Source: Thermoplasmata archaeon (GTDB lineage Archaea > Thermoplasmatota > Thermoplasmata > GCA-020350865). Taken from it: 45,485 nucleotides of DNA. A program made the position numbers and the translations under genes. A model generated the notes under the pieces. That model was not told the DNA's origin, ran no database searches, and saw only the letters and a program-made list of their open reading frames with translations. The stretch lies in contig CP070751.1 in NCBI GenBank assembly GCA_020348445.1, positions 3,546,165 to 3,591,649 of the forward strand. The letters run 5' to 3'. Below, one piece after another: positions 32,843 to 41,952 of this stretch; within the stretch, counting starts at the first letter, position 1, and every line of letters begins with the position of its first letter.

Positions 32843-34835
32843 TCAAATCCCTGCATATTCCATCAATCTGATCTATCATCTGATTGGTTGTGTAATGCTT
32901 AAGTTCAATTGCACCTGTGGGACATTCTGCTGCACATATCCCACAAGATTTGCACACTGCCTCGATAACAGATGCAGGTTGTCCAATTCCTCCTTCCTCC
33001 TTTTCCTCTATTTCAATTGCTTCATAAGGACAGGCCTCAATGCAAATTCCGCATTGATTGCATAGACCCTCATCTACATGAGCTATAGCAAGATTCATTG
33101 TGATTTCCTTTTTCGAAATAGCCTTCAAGGCAGCAACAGCCGCGGCCCTGGCCTGGGCCACAGAATCAGGAATATCCTTTGGGCCTTGGGCGCAACCACA
33201 TAAATAAATCCCATCGATTTTTGTGTCCACAGGAGCCAATTTGGGGTGCCTCTCAGTAAGGAAATTGTAGGAGTCTTTTTCAAGACGCAGCATTCTTGCT
33301 AGGTTTTCTGCACTTTCATCTGGGACTAGGCCTGTGGAAAGGACCACTAGGTCGGGTTCTATTGTCAATACTTCCCCAACATCTGTGTCCTCTAATCTCG
33401 CAACTAATTTACCCTTACTGCCTTTCATTACCTCGGCAATTTTGCTTCTCACAAAACGAACTCCCTCTTCAGTGGCCCTCTTGTAATATTCCTCATACCC
33501 CTTCCCAAAACTCCTTATATCTGTGTAGGCGAGGTAAATTTCTGCATCTGGATCTTGCTCAGATAAAATCATCATGGCATGCTTGATTGCACTCATGCAA
33601 CATACTCTAGAGCAATAAGGATTGTATTTTTCATCTCTTGAGCCTGCGCATTGAATCATAAGATATTTTTTCGGTATTTTTTCGTCAGAAGGTTTTATGA
33701 CCTTTCCTTCAGTGGGACCTGAAGGATCCATCATCCTGGCAAGCTGTAATTGTGTAATCACATCCTCATGCTCACCATAACCATATTCCAGAATCCCAGT
33801 TGGATCGAACTCCTGCGCGCCAGTTGCCACAATAATGGCTCCAACTTTTAATTCTATATCTTTGTCCTTATGTTTAAAGTCGATTGCATCAGCAGGACAT
33901 ACTTTCTTACACACCCCGCATTTATTCTTGGTTATCTTAATGCAGTTTTTTTTATCGATTACATATGTTCTTGGAAGAGCCTGTGGAAACTGCAGATAGA
34001 TTGCCTTTCTTTTTCCCATTCCCATATCCCATTCGTTTTCAACTTCAACTGGGCATTTCTCAGAGCAATCACCGCATCCCACGCATTTTTTTTTGTCTAC
34101 ATATCTCGCTTTCTTTCTAATGGTCACAACGAAATTACCTATGTATCCTTTTACGTCTACAACCTCTGAATAAGTAAGAATCTCGATTGCAGGATTTCTT
34201 GCAACCTCAGCCATTTTAGGAGATAAAATGCACATTGCACAATCACCTGTTGGAAAGGTCTCCACAAGGCGGGCCATATTGCCGCCAATTGATGGTTTCT
34301 TATCAACCAAAGTTACCTGAAATCCCATATCCGCAACATCCAAAGCCGCTTGAATTCCTGCGATACCCCCTCCTATAACAAGAACAGATTGGGTAACAGG
34401 CACTGTCATCTGGTCTATGGCCTCGAGTTTTTTTGCCCTTGCCACAGCACCTTTGACTATATGCTTTGCTTTTTCTGTGGCTTTTTTAGGCTCACTATGA
34501 TGCACCCATGAAACGTTCTCCCTAATGTTTGCCATCTCAAATTGATAAGGATTTAATCCTGCATCAGCAACTGTAACTCTAAAGGTATGTTCGTGCAGTC
34601 TAGGGGAACATGAAGCCACAACCACCCTGTCGAGCTTCTTCTTGGATATTGCATCAGAGATGGAGTTTTGGCCGTCCTCTGAGCACATGAACTGATGATC
34701 CATTGCAAAGGTAACATCAGGTAGCTTCCTTGCGAACTTGACAACATCCTTTACATCAACTGTGTTGGCAATGTTCGCCCCGCAGTGGCAGACAAAGACA
34801 CCGATGCGGATTTTTTCTTTTTTTGGTTTTTTCAT
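32829..34835 (-). CDS. hdrA: Full-length HdrA, electron-bifurcating type
   Basis: The 668-residue protein shows the complete HdrA plan: N-terminal domain (VCHCGANI, 15-22), FAD domain (GGGIAG 155-160), DCAMC site (199, 202), and inserted ferredoxin (Cys 251-261 and 298-313). The redox core (…CSRVCCMSAIKHAM) and two C-terminal ferredoxin motifs (about 596-640) complete it. HdrA is the flavin subunit that splits electron pairs between a high- and a low-potential acceptor. It is the first gene of its unit. A minus-strand TATA-like box lies 35 bases before the ATG and leaves a very short leader. Confidence 0.85.
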   Translation of the reverse strand: MKKPKKEKIRIGVFVCHCGANIANTVDVKDVVKFARKLPDVTFAMDHQFMCSEDGQNSISDAISKKKLDRVVVASCSPRLHEHTFRVTVADAGLNPYQFEMANIRENVSWVHHSEPKKATEKAKHIVKGAVARAKKLEAIDQMTVPVTQSVLVIGGGIAGIQAALDVADMGFQVTLVDKKPSIGGNMARLVETFPTGDCAMCILSPKMAEVARNPAIEILTYSEVVDVKGYIGNFVVTIRKKARYVDKKKCVGCGDCSEKCPVEVENEWDMGMGKRKAIYLQFPQALPRTYVIDKKNCIKITKNKCGVCKKVCPADAIDFKHKDKDIELKVGAIIVATGAQEFDPTGILEYGYGEHEDVITQLQLARMMDPSGPTEGKVIKPSDEKIPKKYLMIQCAGSRDEKYNPYCSRVCCMSAIKHAMMILSEQDPDAEIYLAYTDIRSFGKGYEEYYKRATEEGVRFVRSKIAEVMKGSKGKLVARLEDTDVGEVLTIEPDLVVLSTGLVPDESAENLARMLRLEKDSYNFLTERHPKLAPVDTKIDGIYLCGCAQGPKDIPDSVAQARAAAVAALKAISKKEITMNLAIAHVDEGLCNQCGICIEACPYEAIEIEEKEEGGIGQPASVIEAVCKSCGICAAECPTGAIELKHYTTNQMIDQIDGICRDLNEKI

Positions 34836-34865
34836 ATAATCGCACAGATGATAAATGGTATGGGA

Positions 34866-34874
34866 TATTATAAA
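34866..34874 (-). promoter_or_regulatory. TATA-like box of hdrA
   Basis: Minus-strand TTTATAATA, centred 35 bases before the hdrA ATG. It is in the 131-base divergent region shared with the zinc-ribbon gene at 34967. Confidence 0.55.
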
Positions 34875-34931
34875 CTCTTCTCTGAATATGACAATAGAAT
34901 TCGCAAGGTATGACTTTGCGAAGCTTTTTAG

Positions 34932-34939
34932 TATAAAAA
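34932..34939 (+). promoter_or_regulatory. TATA-like box of the four-zinc-ribbon gene
   Basis: TATAAAAA on the plus strand lies 27-35 bases before the TTG start, implying a very short leader. GAGG at 34955-34958 is at the edge of the predicted transcript. Confidence 0.45.
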
Positions 34940-34966
34940 GACCTTCTTGGGCCTTGAGGCATCACC

Positions 34967-36244
34967 TTGGATTTCAAATCGGCGTTCGAGGAGCTAAAGA
35001 AGAAGAAATGGGTATGGATAATATATGTCTCGCTCACAATTCCACTTGATCTGTTTTTGGCCCTTAGTCAAAATTGTTTATCATTGATATTCATTGCTCT
35101 TGTCACTTTTTTGATACCGTTTCTTTTCGGGGTAAGAAGCGTGAGGACATTTTTGATAACAGGAACATTAATCATCGTCATTGTAGGCCTATTATTTGGC
35201 GCGATATACACCCATTTCATGTACAATAGGATGTATTACCCCTATTTAGAAAGGGAATCTGTTGGCGATACATACCTTGTGGAGGGTAAAGTGACCCCTT
35301 ATCTCGGAAGCGAAAATACATCATTTAATTATACTGTTAGATACACAGGAGATGAATCCCCTACTAACATTACTGTTTATGCCAACATCACAAATACGTA
35401 TGGTGAAATTAAAAAGAGCATTCCATTGAGGTATGTCGATGGGCTGTACTACAATGAGACATATCTTGAAAAAGATGTTTTTGCCCATTATTTTGCCATT
35501 CACATCAATTCCACAAATGAATGGAAAACAACAGCAGTGGGTTATGGCCCCATAACTGTTCCCTACTCAGAAATCCTCATGTTACAGATGTTCTTTGGGG
35601 TTCTATCCCTATTAATGTACTCAGGTATGTTCTTCTATATGATCGTGGTTCTATTCTACTGGAGAAAGAGTGGCCAAGAGCAGAGAACGAGATGGGAAGA
35701 GGAACATAAAGCGGCAGAGGAAACAAAGGCTAAAGAACCCAAAGAAAAGACAAAAAAGGATGAATCGGCGGCATCTGGGGCGTTCACATGCACCTCCTGC
35801 GATGCAACAGTGGATGCTGGTGCAACAAGGTGCTGGAACTGCGGCGAGGAATTCGAGGGTGAAGAGGAGGAAAAGATCAAAAAAGAAGAGCCAAAAGAGG
35901 AATTCGAATGTACATCCTGTGGTGCCGATGTGAGTTCTGAGGCAAGTTTCTGTCCCAAATGTGGTGAACCTTTTGAAGATGAGGATGAAGAAGATAAAAA
36001 AGAAGAGGTAAAAGAGGAATTCACTTGCACCTCATGTGGAGCCGATGTGGATGCTGATGCCAACTTCTGTCCCAAATGTGGAGAGCCCTTTGAAGGCGAG
36101 GAAGAGGATGAGGGGGAGGAAGAGGAGAAAAAAGTGGAAGGAAAAAAGAAGGCAGTAAAAGAGGAATTCACATGTGACTCCTGTGGTGCTGATGTGGATG
36201 CAGATGCCACCTCATGCCCGAACTGTGGGGAGCCCTTTGATTAG
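34967..36244 (+). CDS. Membrane protein with four tandem cytoplasmic zinc ribbons
   Basis: The 425-residue protein starts at TTG 34967 after GAGG. It has about three N-terminal helices, an outer domain with several N-glycosylation-type sites (about 95-195), and another helix (about 200-225). A charged tail carries four zinc ribbons beginning at Cys 275, 315, 354 and 403. Each is followed by an acidic 'GEPFE' linker. The ribbons are nearly identical in sequence, so they arose by recent internal duplication. Repeated zinc ribbons suggest multivalent binding of a protein or nucleic acid at the inner membrane face. Function is unknown. Confidence 0.75.
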   Translation: MDFKSAFEELKKKKWVWIIYVSLTIPLDLFLALSQNCLSLIFIALVTFLIPFLFGVRSVRTFLITGTLIIVIVGLLFGAIYTHFMYNRMYYPYLERESVGDTYLVEGKVTPYLGSENTSFNYTVRYTGDESPTNITVYANITNTYGEIKKSIPLRYVDGLYYNETYLEKDVFAHYFAIHINSTNEWKTTAVGYGPITVPYSEILMLQMFFGVLSLLMYSGMFFYMIVVLFYWRKSGQEQRTRWEEEHKAAEETKAKEPKEKTKKDESAASGAFTCTSCDATVDAGATRCWNCGEEFEGEEEEKIKKEEPKEEFECTSCGADVSSEASFCPKCGEPFEDEDEEDKKEEVKEEFTCTSCGADVDADANFCPKCGEPFEGEEEDEGEEEEKKVEGKKKAVKEEFTCDSCGADVDADATSCPNCGEPFD

Positions 36245-36264
36245 GAGTAGAGTTTAAACTAGGT

Positions 36265-36300
36265 AACCCTTAAAAAAATAAGAAAAAGAGAGGGTTTTTG
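36265..36300. terminator. Terminator between convergent genes
   Basis: AACCCT (36265-36270) pairs with AGGGTT (36291-36296) across a 20-base A-rich loop, followed by TTTT. It lies in the 60-base gap between the zinc-ribbon and caspase-like genes. Confidence 0.4.
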
Positions 36301-36304
36301 GATT

Positions 36305-37177
36305 TTAAAAAGTCCAGAGCCCTGCGTATTGATCATATATCTGTGGGTTCATGTTGTAGTTGTATTCAGTCAATACAAAGTTGTGTGCAAGTGGTGTCGC
36401 GTAGGTATATGAATCTTCAACAGTGTTGTATGTGTTCAATCCATCCATGTAGTAGTAGGTGAAGACACCATTTTTCATCCAGTCTGCACCATCCCAGGAT
36501 AACTCAGCTTCATCACAAGCTGCTACAACAACCCTGCCGGAGCCTGCCAGGTCGTCCATTCCTCCAGAATAGCACGAGTCAAATATGAATGCTATCTTCT
36601 GGCTCTCGAAGGAAGAGAATGCATCTCTTAAAAAGCCGTCCAGAATGTGTTTCAGTTCCCAGCATATGATGGTTTCATCGGTGTATTCGGTATCTCCATC
36701 GTTGTATCCATCGTATGTGCTGCCGTGACCGCTGTAAAAGAACACACATTCAGAGTCGGGTCCTTCCCAGCCTGCCATCCACTCTATTGCATCGTATATG
36801 GCCTGCCCTGTTGCCTTCTTGTTCAGTAACAGTTTGATGTTTCCTTCTGGATAGCCCTTGGATATCAGATAGCTTTTCATATCCCTGGCATCGTCGTCGG
36901 TGTATAATAGATCGTTGATTTTCCCTTTATAGTCTGCTATCCCAATGACCACTGCCCATTTGTCCACCGAGGGATCTTCAGGGTCACCCTCATCACCCGG
37001 TTTATCAGGCTTATCTGGTTTGCCTGGAGGCTTGTCCGGTTTGCCCTTGTCATACACGCCTTTGAATCCGTCTCCGTCCTTTTCACGTCCGATGCTTGCT
37101 ATAACTGGTGTTGCAATCGATAGTAAAAATAGTATACCGATTGCAATACATACTATTTTCAAGTAGTTTTTTGACAT
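36305..37177 (-). CDS. Secreted caspase-like (clan CD) cysteine protease
   Basis: The 290-residue protein has a signal peptide (about 1-28) and a Lys/Pro/Asp-rich spacer (about 35-70). A caspase-fold domain follows with the catalytic His in FYSGHG (His 151) and Cys in FDSCYSGG (Cys 202). VVIGIADY and DDDARDM segments also fit the family. Prokaryotic caspase homologues cleave after basic or acidic residues and take part in signalling, maturation or toxin systems. Here export suggests processing of surface proteins rather than cell suicide. A GGAGGG ribosome site precedes the ATG. No inhibitor or activator gene is adjacent. Confidence 0.8.
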   Translation of the reverse strand: MSKNYLKIVCIAIGILFLLSIATPVIASIGREKDGDGFKGVYDKGKPDKPPGKPDKPDKPGDEGDPEDPSVDKWAVVIGIADYKGKINDLLYTDDDARDMKSYLISKGYPEGNIKLLLNKKATGQAIYDAIEWMAGWEGPDSECVFFYSGHGSTYDGYNDGDTEYTDETIICWELKHILDGFLRDAFSSFESQKIAFIFDSCYSGGMDDLAGSGRVVVAACDEAELSWDGADWMKNGVFTYYYMDGLNTYNTVEDSYTYATPLAHNFVLTEYNYNMNPQIYDQYAGLWTF

Positions 37178-37212
37178 TCGTGTCCCTCCTATTATTTGTC
37201 AGGGTTTTATGG

Positions 37213-37224
37213 ACATGTTAATAT
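37213..37224 (-). promoter_or_regulatory. TATA-like region of the caspase-like gene
   Basis: Minus-strand TTTATATATTAA lies about 36-47 bases before the ATG within the 211-base divergent promoter region. The surrounding sequence is an imperfect palindrome (ATGTT…AACAT). Confidence 0.4.
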
Positions 37225-37388
37225 ATAAACATATCCCCTGCAGACCTCGTATTTGCCCCAAAAACAGCCTTTTGGACTAAATAAAGCTCACGAAATACAG
37301 GTAGATGATCGTGATTTTGAATGAATTCCGAATAACTTTAATAATTGTTATAATTATATAGGGATATGATATAGGAGGCGTGAAGGTC

Positions 37389-39125
37389 ATGAGAATTTAC
37401 CGGGTTTCAGTTTTAGCAATCATTGCGATATTGATGTTATCCTTCTATGGTCTATGGCTTGCACCAGAAGAATTAATGGTAAAAGCACAGGGAGTTATAA
37501 CATTAGAGCAGGAAGACGTTACCTATGATGATGATAGTGACGTAGACATCTTTGAGGTTTTTTATAAAAATGATAATGGCAAAGATGGTTCGGTATTTCT
37601 CATATTAGATGATTATCAATACACTATGTATTATTCAACTGGATCTCCTTCTAGTGGGCAAAAGTTCGAGTTAAATGTGGATACATCACTAATTTATGGG
37701 GATTCGGAGTTTTACTTCTATGCAAATGACACAGATGGCAATTACCTCTACTACTATGATCCTTACGGAGATCCGTTTCTAGTCTCTGATTACGTTAATT
37801 TTATTCCGAATTTATATGATCCCGAAGTCTACTCTACAGGTGCAAGTTACATGTTTGAGGTGGTCTATAAGGATTGGAATAGCGATATCGGAAGCGTGTG
37901 GCTAATCTTGGAGGACGATTGGAGCAATATTTGGGAGATGGAGACTCTGGATTATGATCCATATTATGGCCAGACATATTCTGTCTACGTTCCTAAATCC
38001 GAGGTCACATATGACACATTATTTTTCTTCAATGCAACAGATGAACAAGGTGCAGATAGATACCTTCCTGAATTATGGGAGCCATCATACGTGGTGAGGG
38101 ATTATGTGGCAAATGACCCTATTTTATCAAATCCTTATGTTTATTCTGAAGGTTCGGATTGGATTTTTAATGTTACCTACCGTGACCCAGATGGTGATAT
38201 TGGAACTGTTTGGCTATACATAGTAGAAGACGATGACATTGTACAAATGACCTCGTCTGATGCTGACCCTTATAAGGGCATGAATTACAAGATTAGAATA
38301 TCACCTTCGGAAATGACCATCGATGAGGACACCACTTTTTACCTTGGCGCTGATGATGGTGATGAGGGACTTTCTTTACTGTCAGGCACCGATGATTTAC
38401 CATTTAAAGTTGGAGATTTTCCTGAGCCAGGACAGCCCTCAGATAGCGATGGCGATGGCCTGCCCGATAGCTGGGAGCAGGAGCATTTTGGTAATTTGAA
38501 TCAAGATGCGAATGATGACCCTGATAATGATGGCAAAACAAACCTCCAGGAATATCAAGCTGGATCAGATCCCAATAAAAAAGAGGGAGGAGACGGGGAC
38601 GACGGGGGTGGATTCGGCCTTGAAGCAGGATGGGCAGAGGTACTTGTGGGGGTTGCCGCATTGGTGGCTTTGGCAGTTGGCTCTACCTATGGAATGATGA
38701 GAAAGAAGAAGAAGCAGAGCCGCTTTTCTGAGCTACTGACAGAGCTGGATAAGATCTACCGCGACTTTAAGATGTACCCACATAGATGTGAAATCGAGCT
38801 TGAAAAAATGAGGGCAGTGACCAACGAGGATCTGAAACGCGGTATTATAGACGAGAATAACTATTCTATACTCAAAGGCCGCATCGATGAGTTGATCAGG
38901 GAGGTCAGAAGCGACGCCATTCAATCCGAGGTTAAATCCGAGGTTAAGGACCTTCCAAAGGACATAGAGCTTCGCATCAAGGACATGCTGATAGACGGGA
39001 AGATCTCAAGGGATGAGTACGATAAATTGCTCCCCATCATCAAGGGATCAGATATGGCATCTGACGATAAGGAGAAGATGGAGAAAAAATTGGAATCCTG
39101 GGTGCAGGATGATCAAAAACAATGA
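37389..39125 (+). CDS. Membrane-anchored surface protein with calcium repeat and cytoplasmic helical tail
   Basis: The 578-residue protein starts at ATG 37389, ten bases after GGAGG; a GTG at 37380 is too close to that site. It has a signal peptide and three similar outer beta units (about 30-120, 125-225, 230-325), each with an 'xxDxDIGSVWLxxxD' core. A DSDGDGLPDSWE calcium-binding repeat follows at about 346-390. One membrane helix (about 405-430) precedes a charged helical cytoplasmic tail with two similar 'I-DG(K/I)I…YxxL' elements resembling SHOCT-type motifs. It is divergent from the caspase-like gene. Its cytoplasmic tail suggests a link between surface and interior. Function is unknown. 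Confidence 0.65.
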   Translation: MRIYRVSVLAIIAILMLSFYGLWLAPEELMVKAQGVITLEQEDVTYDDDSDVDIFEVFYKNDNGKDGSVFLILDDYQYTMYYSTGSPSSGQKFELNVDTSLIYGDSEFYFYANDTDGNYLYYYDPYGDPFLVSDYVNFIPNLYDPEVYSTGASYMFEVVYKDWNSDIGSVWLILEDDWSNIWEMETLDYDPYYGQTYSVYVPKSEVTYDTLFFFNATDEQGADRYLPELWEPSYVVRDYVANDPILSNPYVYSEGSDWIFNVTYRDPDGDIGTVWLYIVEDDDIVQMTSSDADPYKGMNYKIRISPSEMTIDEDTTFYLGADDGDEGLSLLSGTDDLPFKVGDFPEPGQPSDSDGDGLPDSWEQEHFGNLNQDANDDPDNDGKTNLQEYQAGSDPNKKEGGDGDDGGGFGLEAGWAEVLVGVAALVALAVGSTYGMMRKKKKQSRFSELLTELDKIYRDFKMYPHRCEIELEKMRAVTNEDLKRGIIDENNYSILKGRIDELIREVRSDAIQSEVKSEVKDLPKDIELRIKDMLIDGKISRDEYDKLLPIIKGSDMASDDKEKMEKKLESWVQDDQKQ

Positions 39126-39187
39126 GCGCGGGAAAATTATTTGATAATAAGCACATGTCTTAAAAGTCCCGAAATAAGGCAACAGTT

Positions 39188-39210
39188 GGGGTTTTTATTA
39201 ATGTTTTTTT
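39188..39210 (+). terminator. T-rich terminator
   Basis: GGGG followed by two T-runs (…TTTTTATTAATGTTTTTTTT) lies about 65 bases after the stop of the preceding gene. It extends into the 3' end of the convergent BNR gene. Confidence 0.4.
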
Positions 39211-41750
39211 TCAGATTTGAATCTCCACCAAATGAAAAAAGAGAGTAATATAACCACGATAGCTATTACTATTAAAATCAAAAGATACATCCATATATTA
39301 AATCCGTTATCACTTCCACTAGGAGGAGCAGACTCAACTAATATAGTAACAACCATCGTATAGCTAGCTAAGCCATCGCTAACAGTGATGCTAACGTTAT
39401 AGATCCCCGCTTTAGAGAATTGATGTGTGGCATTTTTTAAGGTCGAGGTTGTTCCATCACCGAAATTCCAAAGATAGGTAAATGTATTGCTATCAATGTC
39501 AAAGACAGTTATATTGAAATATATAGTATCTGATGTAAAATGATTTGAGTTGTTTAATGGAGAAAGGATAGTCACTATTGGGGGATCATTGACTTCCATG
39601 ACCGTGATTGTGACATTCTCTGATATCAGGTCAGTTAGATTATCAGTTGTATAAAATGTTATAGTCTCGTCTCCTGCCCAATTCTCCAAGGGTATGAAAG
39701 TTACAGAGCCGTTTCGGTGAATTATTACGTTAACATTAGTGTTTCCAGAATAAGTATAGAACAAAGATGAGTTATCAGAATCAAAGAACACATACGTTAA
39801 ATTTACTGTCGTGGAATCTGAGGTATCCTCGTATATATTAAAGTTCGGTATAGGATTGACAATTATTGGGGCGTCATTCACATCTGTCACAGTCACTGTA
39901 AATTGATTGGAAACATTTGTTAAACCATGAGTATCGATGACTTCAATCATTATTTCTATCGTTCCAGTCCAATTATCGTTTGCAGAGTCTGTTAAAGCAT
40001 CCACGCGTAGAAAGTGTCCACTAAATATCGATATATTTACAATGGATGAATTTGAGTAACTAACAACACTGAAAGTCAATTCATCCCAGGAATCAAGGTC
40101 ATCGTTAGCGTATTCAGAGAGGTTTATCAATTGGTTTTCGATTGAATCCTCACTTAATATGTATGTAGACGGAATATTACTAAGCTCTGGCTCCCGATTT
40201 ACAAAGACTGATTTATTGGCTATATTATTTGAAAGATTTGTTTCAAGTGAATTTGTGATCCTGACATAGATATTATGGATTCCATTAGTGATAGGAATCC
40301 AATTAATCATAGCATTGACGCTCTCGCTAATATTTACCGTAACATCTGTAGAATCGATGAAAACACAGCTATTATCGGGATTGCCATCCCAAAATTCTAT
40401 TGTTGCTGAAACATTCTCATTGCCGATGTTTTGGATTATCGTGTTGATTTGGGTCAACACACCCAGATTTGGGACATTATCTGAAAAGGTTATGTCATCT
40501 GGAGATGTTGATAGGTCCGCAAAGACTGGATATTGTTTGTAGTAAATCTCAACATTATCATCCCTATTATCATCCCACACAATATTTATAAAACTTTCAC
40601 TCACTGATATATCAGCTTGCCCGGCACGTTCTGGGTCAAAAGTTAATCTCAAATTTTCGCCCCATGAATGTCCATTGTCGGTGCTATTAATGTAATAAAT
40701 TTCTCCATTGCCGTCAGGTTCTTCTATCCAACTGGTCCACCATACAACGCTGACATTTGCATCATACACATCTATTGAAGAGCCCCAATGATCTCGGTCC
40801 CAATCAGTTAATTGAACATCCTCGCTCCAAGATATCCCGCTATTTTCACTTCGTCTATAATGAGTTTCCCATACACCTGTTGCCCATTCGGAAAATGTGA
40901 CATGAATTATATCCCCATTTGCCACAATGTCAGGATAATCTGAATCTAAGTTCATTGGTGTCAGGTTAAAATCTTCAGACCAGGTTAGGCCACCATCAGA
41001 ACTATTTATATAGAATATAGCCCCCATTGTACTGGAACCAAATCTATCATAATAGTCCATCCAAACAATATGTATATCACTACAATTAACAGCTATTGAT
41101 GGTTCAACTGAGTTTCTAAATAATGAAGTTAATCTCTGTGTAGAGCTCCAAGTTTGGCCATTATCAGAACTATTAATATAATATAGTTGAAGATTTGAAT
41201 CAGAAGCTTCACTATGGTCACTGTATACAACATGAGCTTTACTTCCATTTAATACAATGTCTAACGATTCTGGACTACCTTTTGTTGTTACCGGGCTTAT
41301 TCTTCTTTCGCCTATCCAGGTCTCTCCTCCATCTTCGCTTCGATTATAAAATATTTTTACACCACCCTCTCTATCGTCACTCCAAATAACGTGAATATTA
41401 CTTCCGTTAACAGCAATTTTAGGAAAGAGACTGTAATGAGGAGCATTCGATAGTCTAACATCCTTACTCCAGGTTTTCCCATTATCAGTACTTTTCTTAA
41501 AATATATTTCATAATCGTCATAGGCACCGCCGTTACGCTCATCTTCCCATACAACATATATATTCTCACCATCAATTGAGATACTTGGGTCACCACTATA
41601 TAACGCGGCGTTGGTTAACCTTATATCATCACTCCAACCAGGAGGTTGGGCAATTACTGTTTTTTGATTAAGAACTAACATCAAAAACGTCATAATGAAT
41701 ATTAAGATCAAAACTGTAAAAACTGAATTTCTATACTTTTCTGACACCAC
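39198..41750 (-). CDS. Membrane-anchored BNR-repeat (sialidase-like propeller) protein with CARDB, cadherin-like and PKD domains
   Basis: The 850-residue protein has a signal segment (about 10-34) and at least six Asp-box motifs (S-x-D-x-G-x-T/S-W, first at 87-94). These are spaced about 55-60 residues apart to about residue 410, as in a six-bladed sialidase-type propeller. A CARDB domain (about 415-505), two cadherin-like units (about 510-725), a PKD domain (about 735-815) and a C-terminal membrane helix (about 820-843) follow. The catalytic residues of true sialidases are not evident, so the propeller may bind glycans rather than cut them. Start GTG 41750 follows GGAG at seven bases. A short basic tail ends the protein in the cytoplasm. 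Confidence 0.75.
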   Translation of the reverse strand: MVSEKYRNSVFTVLILIFIMTFLMLVLNQKTVIAQPPGWSDDIRLTNAALYSGDPSISIDGENIYVVWEDERNGGAYDDYEIYFKKSTDNGKTWSKDVRLSNAPHYSLFPKIAVNGSNIHVIWSDDREGGVKIFYNRSEDGGETWIGERRISPVTTKGSPESLDIVLNGSKAHVVYSDHSEASDSNLQLYYINSSDNGQTWSSTQRLTSLFRNSVEPSIAVNCSDIHIVWMDYYDRFGSSTMGAIFYINSSDGGLTWSEDFNLTPMNLDSDYPDIVANGDIIHVTFSEWATGVWETHYRRSENSGISWSEDVQLTDWDRDHWGSSIDVYDANVSVVWWTSWIEEPDGNGEIYYINSTDNGHSWGENLRLTFDPERAGQADISVSESFINIVWDDNRDDNVEIYYKQYPVFADLSTSPDDITFSDNVPNLGVLTQINTIIQNIGNENVSATIEFWDGNPDNSCVFIDSTDVTVNISESVNAMINWIPITNGIHNIYVRITNSLETNLSNNIANKSVFVNREPELSNIPSTYILSEDSIENQLINLSEYANDDLDSWDELTFSVVSYSNSSIVNISIFSGHFLRVDALTDSANDNWTGTIEIMIEVIDTHGLTNVSNQFTVTVTDVNDAPIIVNPIPNFNIYEDTSDSTTVNLTYVFFDSDNSSLFYTYSGNTNVNVIIHRNGSVTFIPLENWAGDETITFYTTDNLTDLISENVTITVMEVNDPPIVTILSPLNNSNHFTSDTIYFNITVFDIDSNTFTYLWNFGDGTTSTLKNATHQFSKAGIYNVSITVSDGLASYTMVVTILVESAPPSGSDNGFNIWMYLLILIVIAIVVILLSFFIWWRFKSEKKH

Positions 41751-41952
41751 TTCAAATCTCCAGTCTATAATGAGAATAAGTGATATTTTAAAATATCGTA
41801 AGTTTTAATCTGATTCCGTGAAATTTAACATAGAATGTTATTTTTCAAGTTATTTTTATTACAGTTTTATACATATAATTACAACCTTATGCAAAAATAT
41901 TATATACACGTGAGTAGATGAGGAATAGATAAGTCAGATAGGCGGTGAGGGT

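Noticed and set aside
35656..36210. 184-codon minus-strand frame opposite the zinc-ribbon tail
   Set aside because: It is the antisense of a repetitive acidic/cysteine-rich coding region and has a Ser/Pro low-complexity product.
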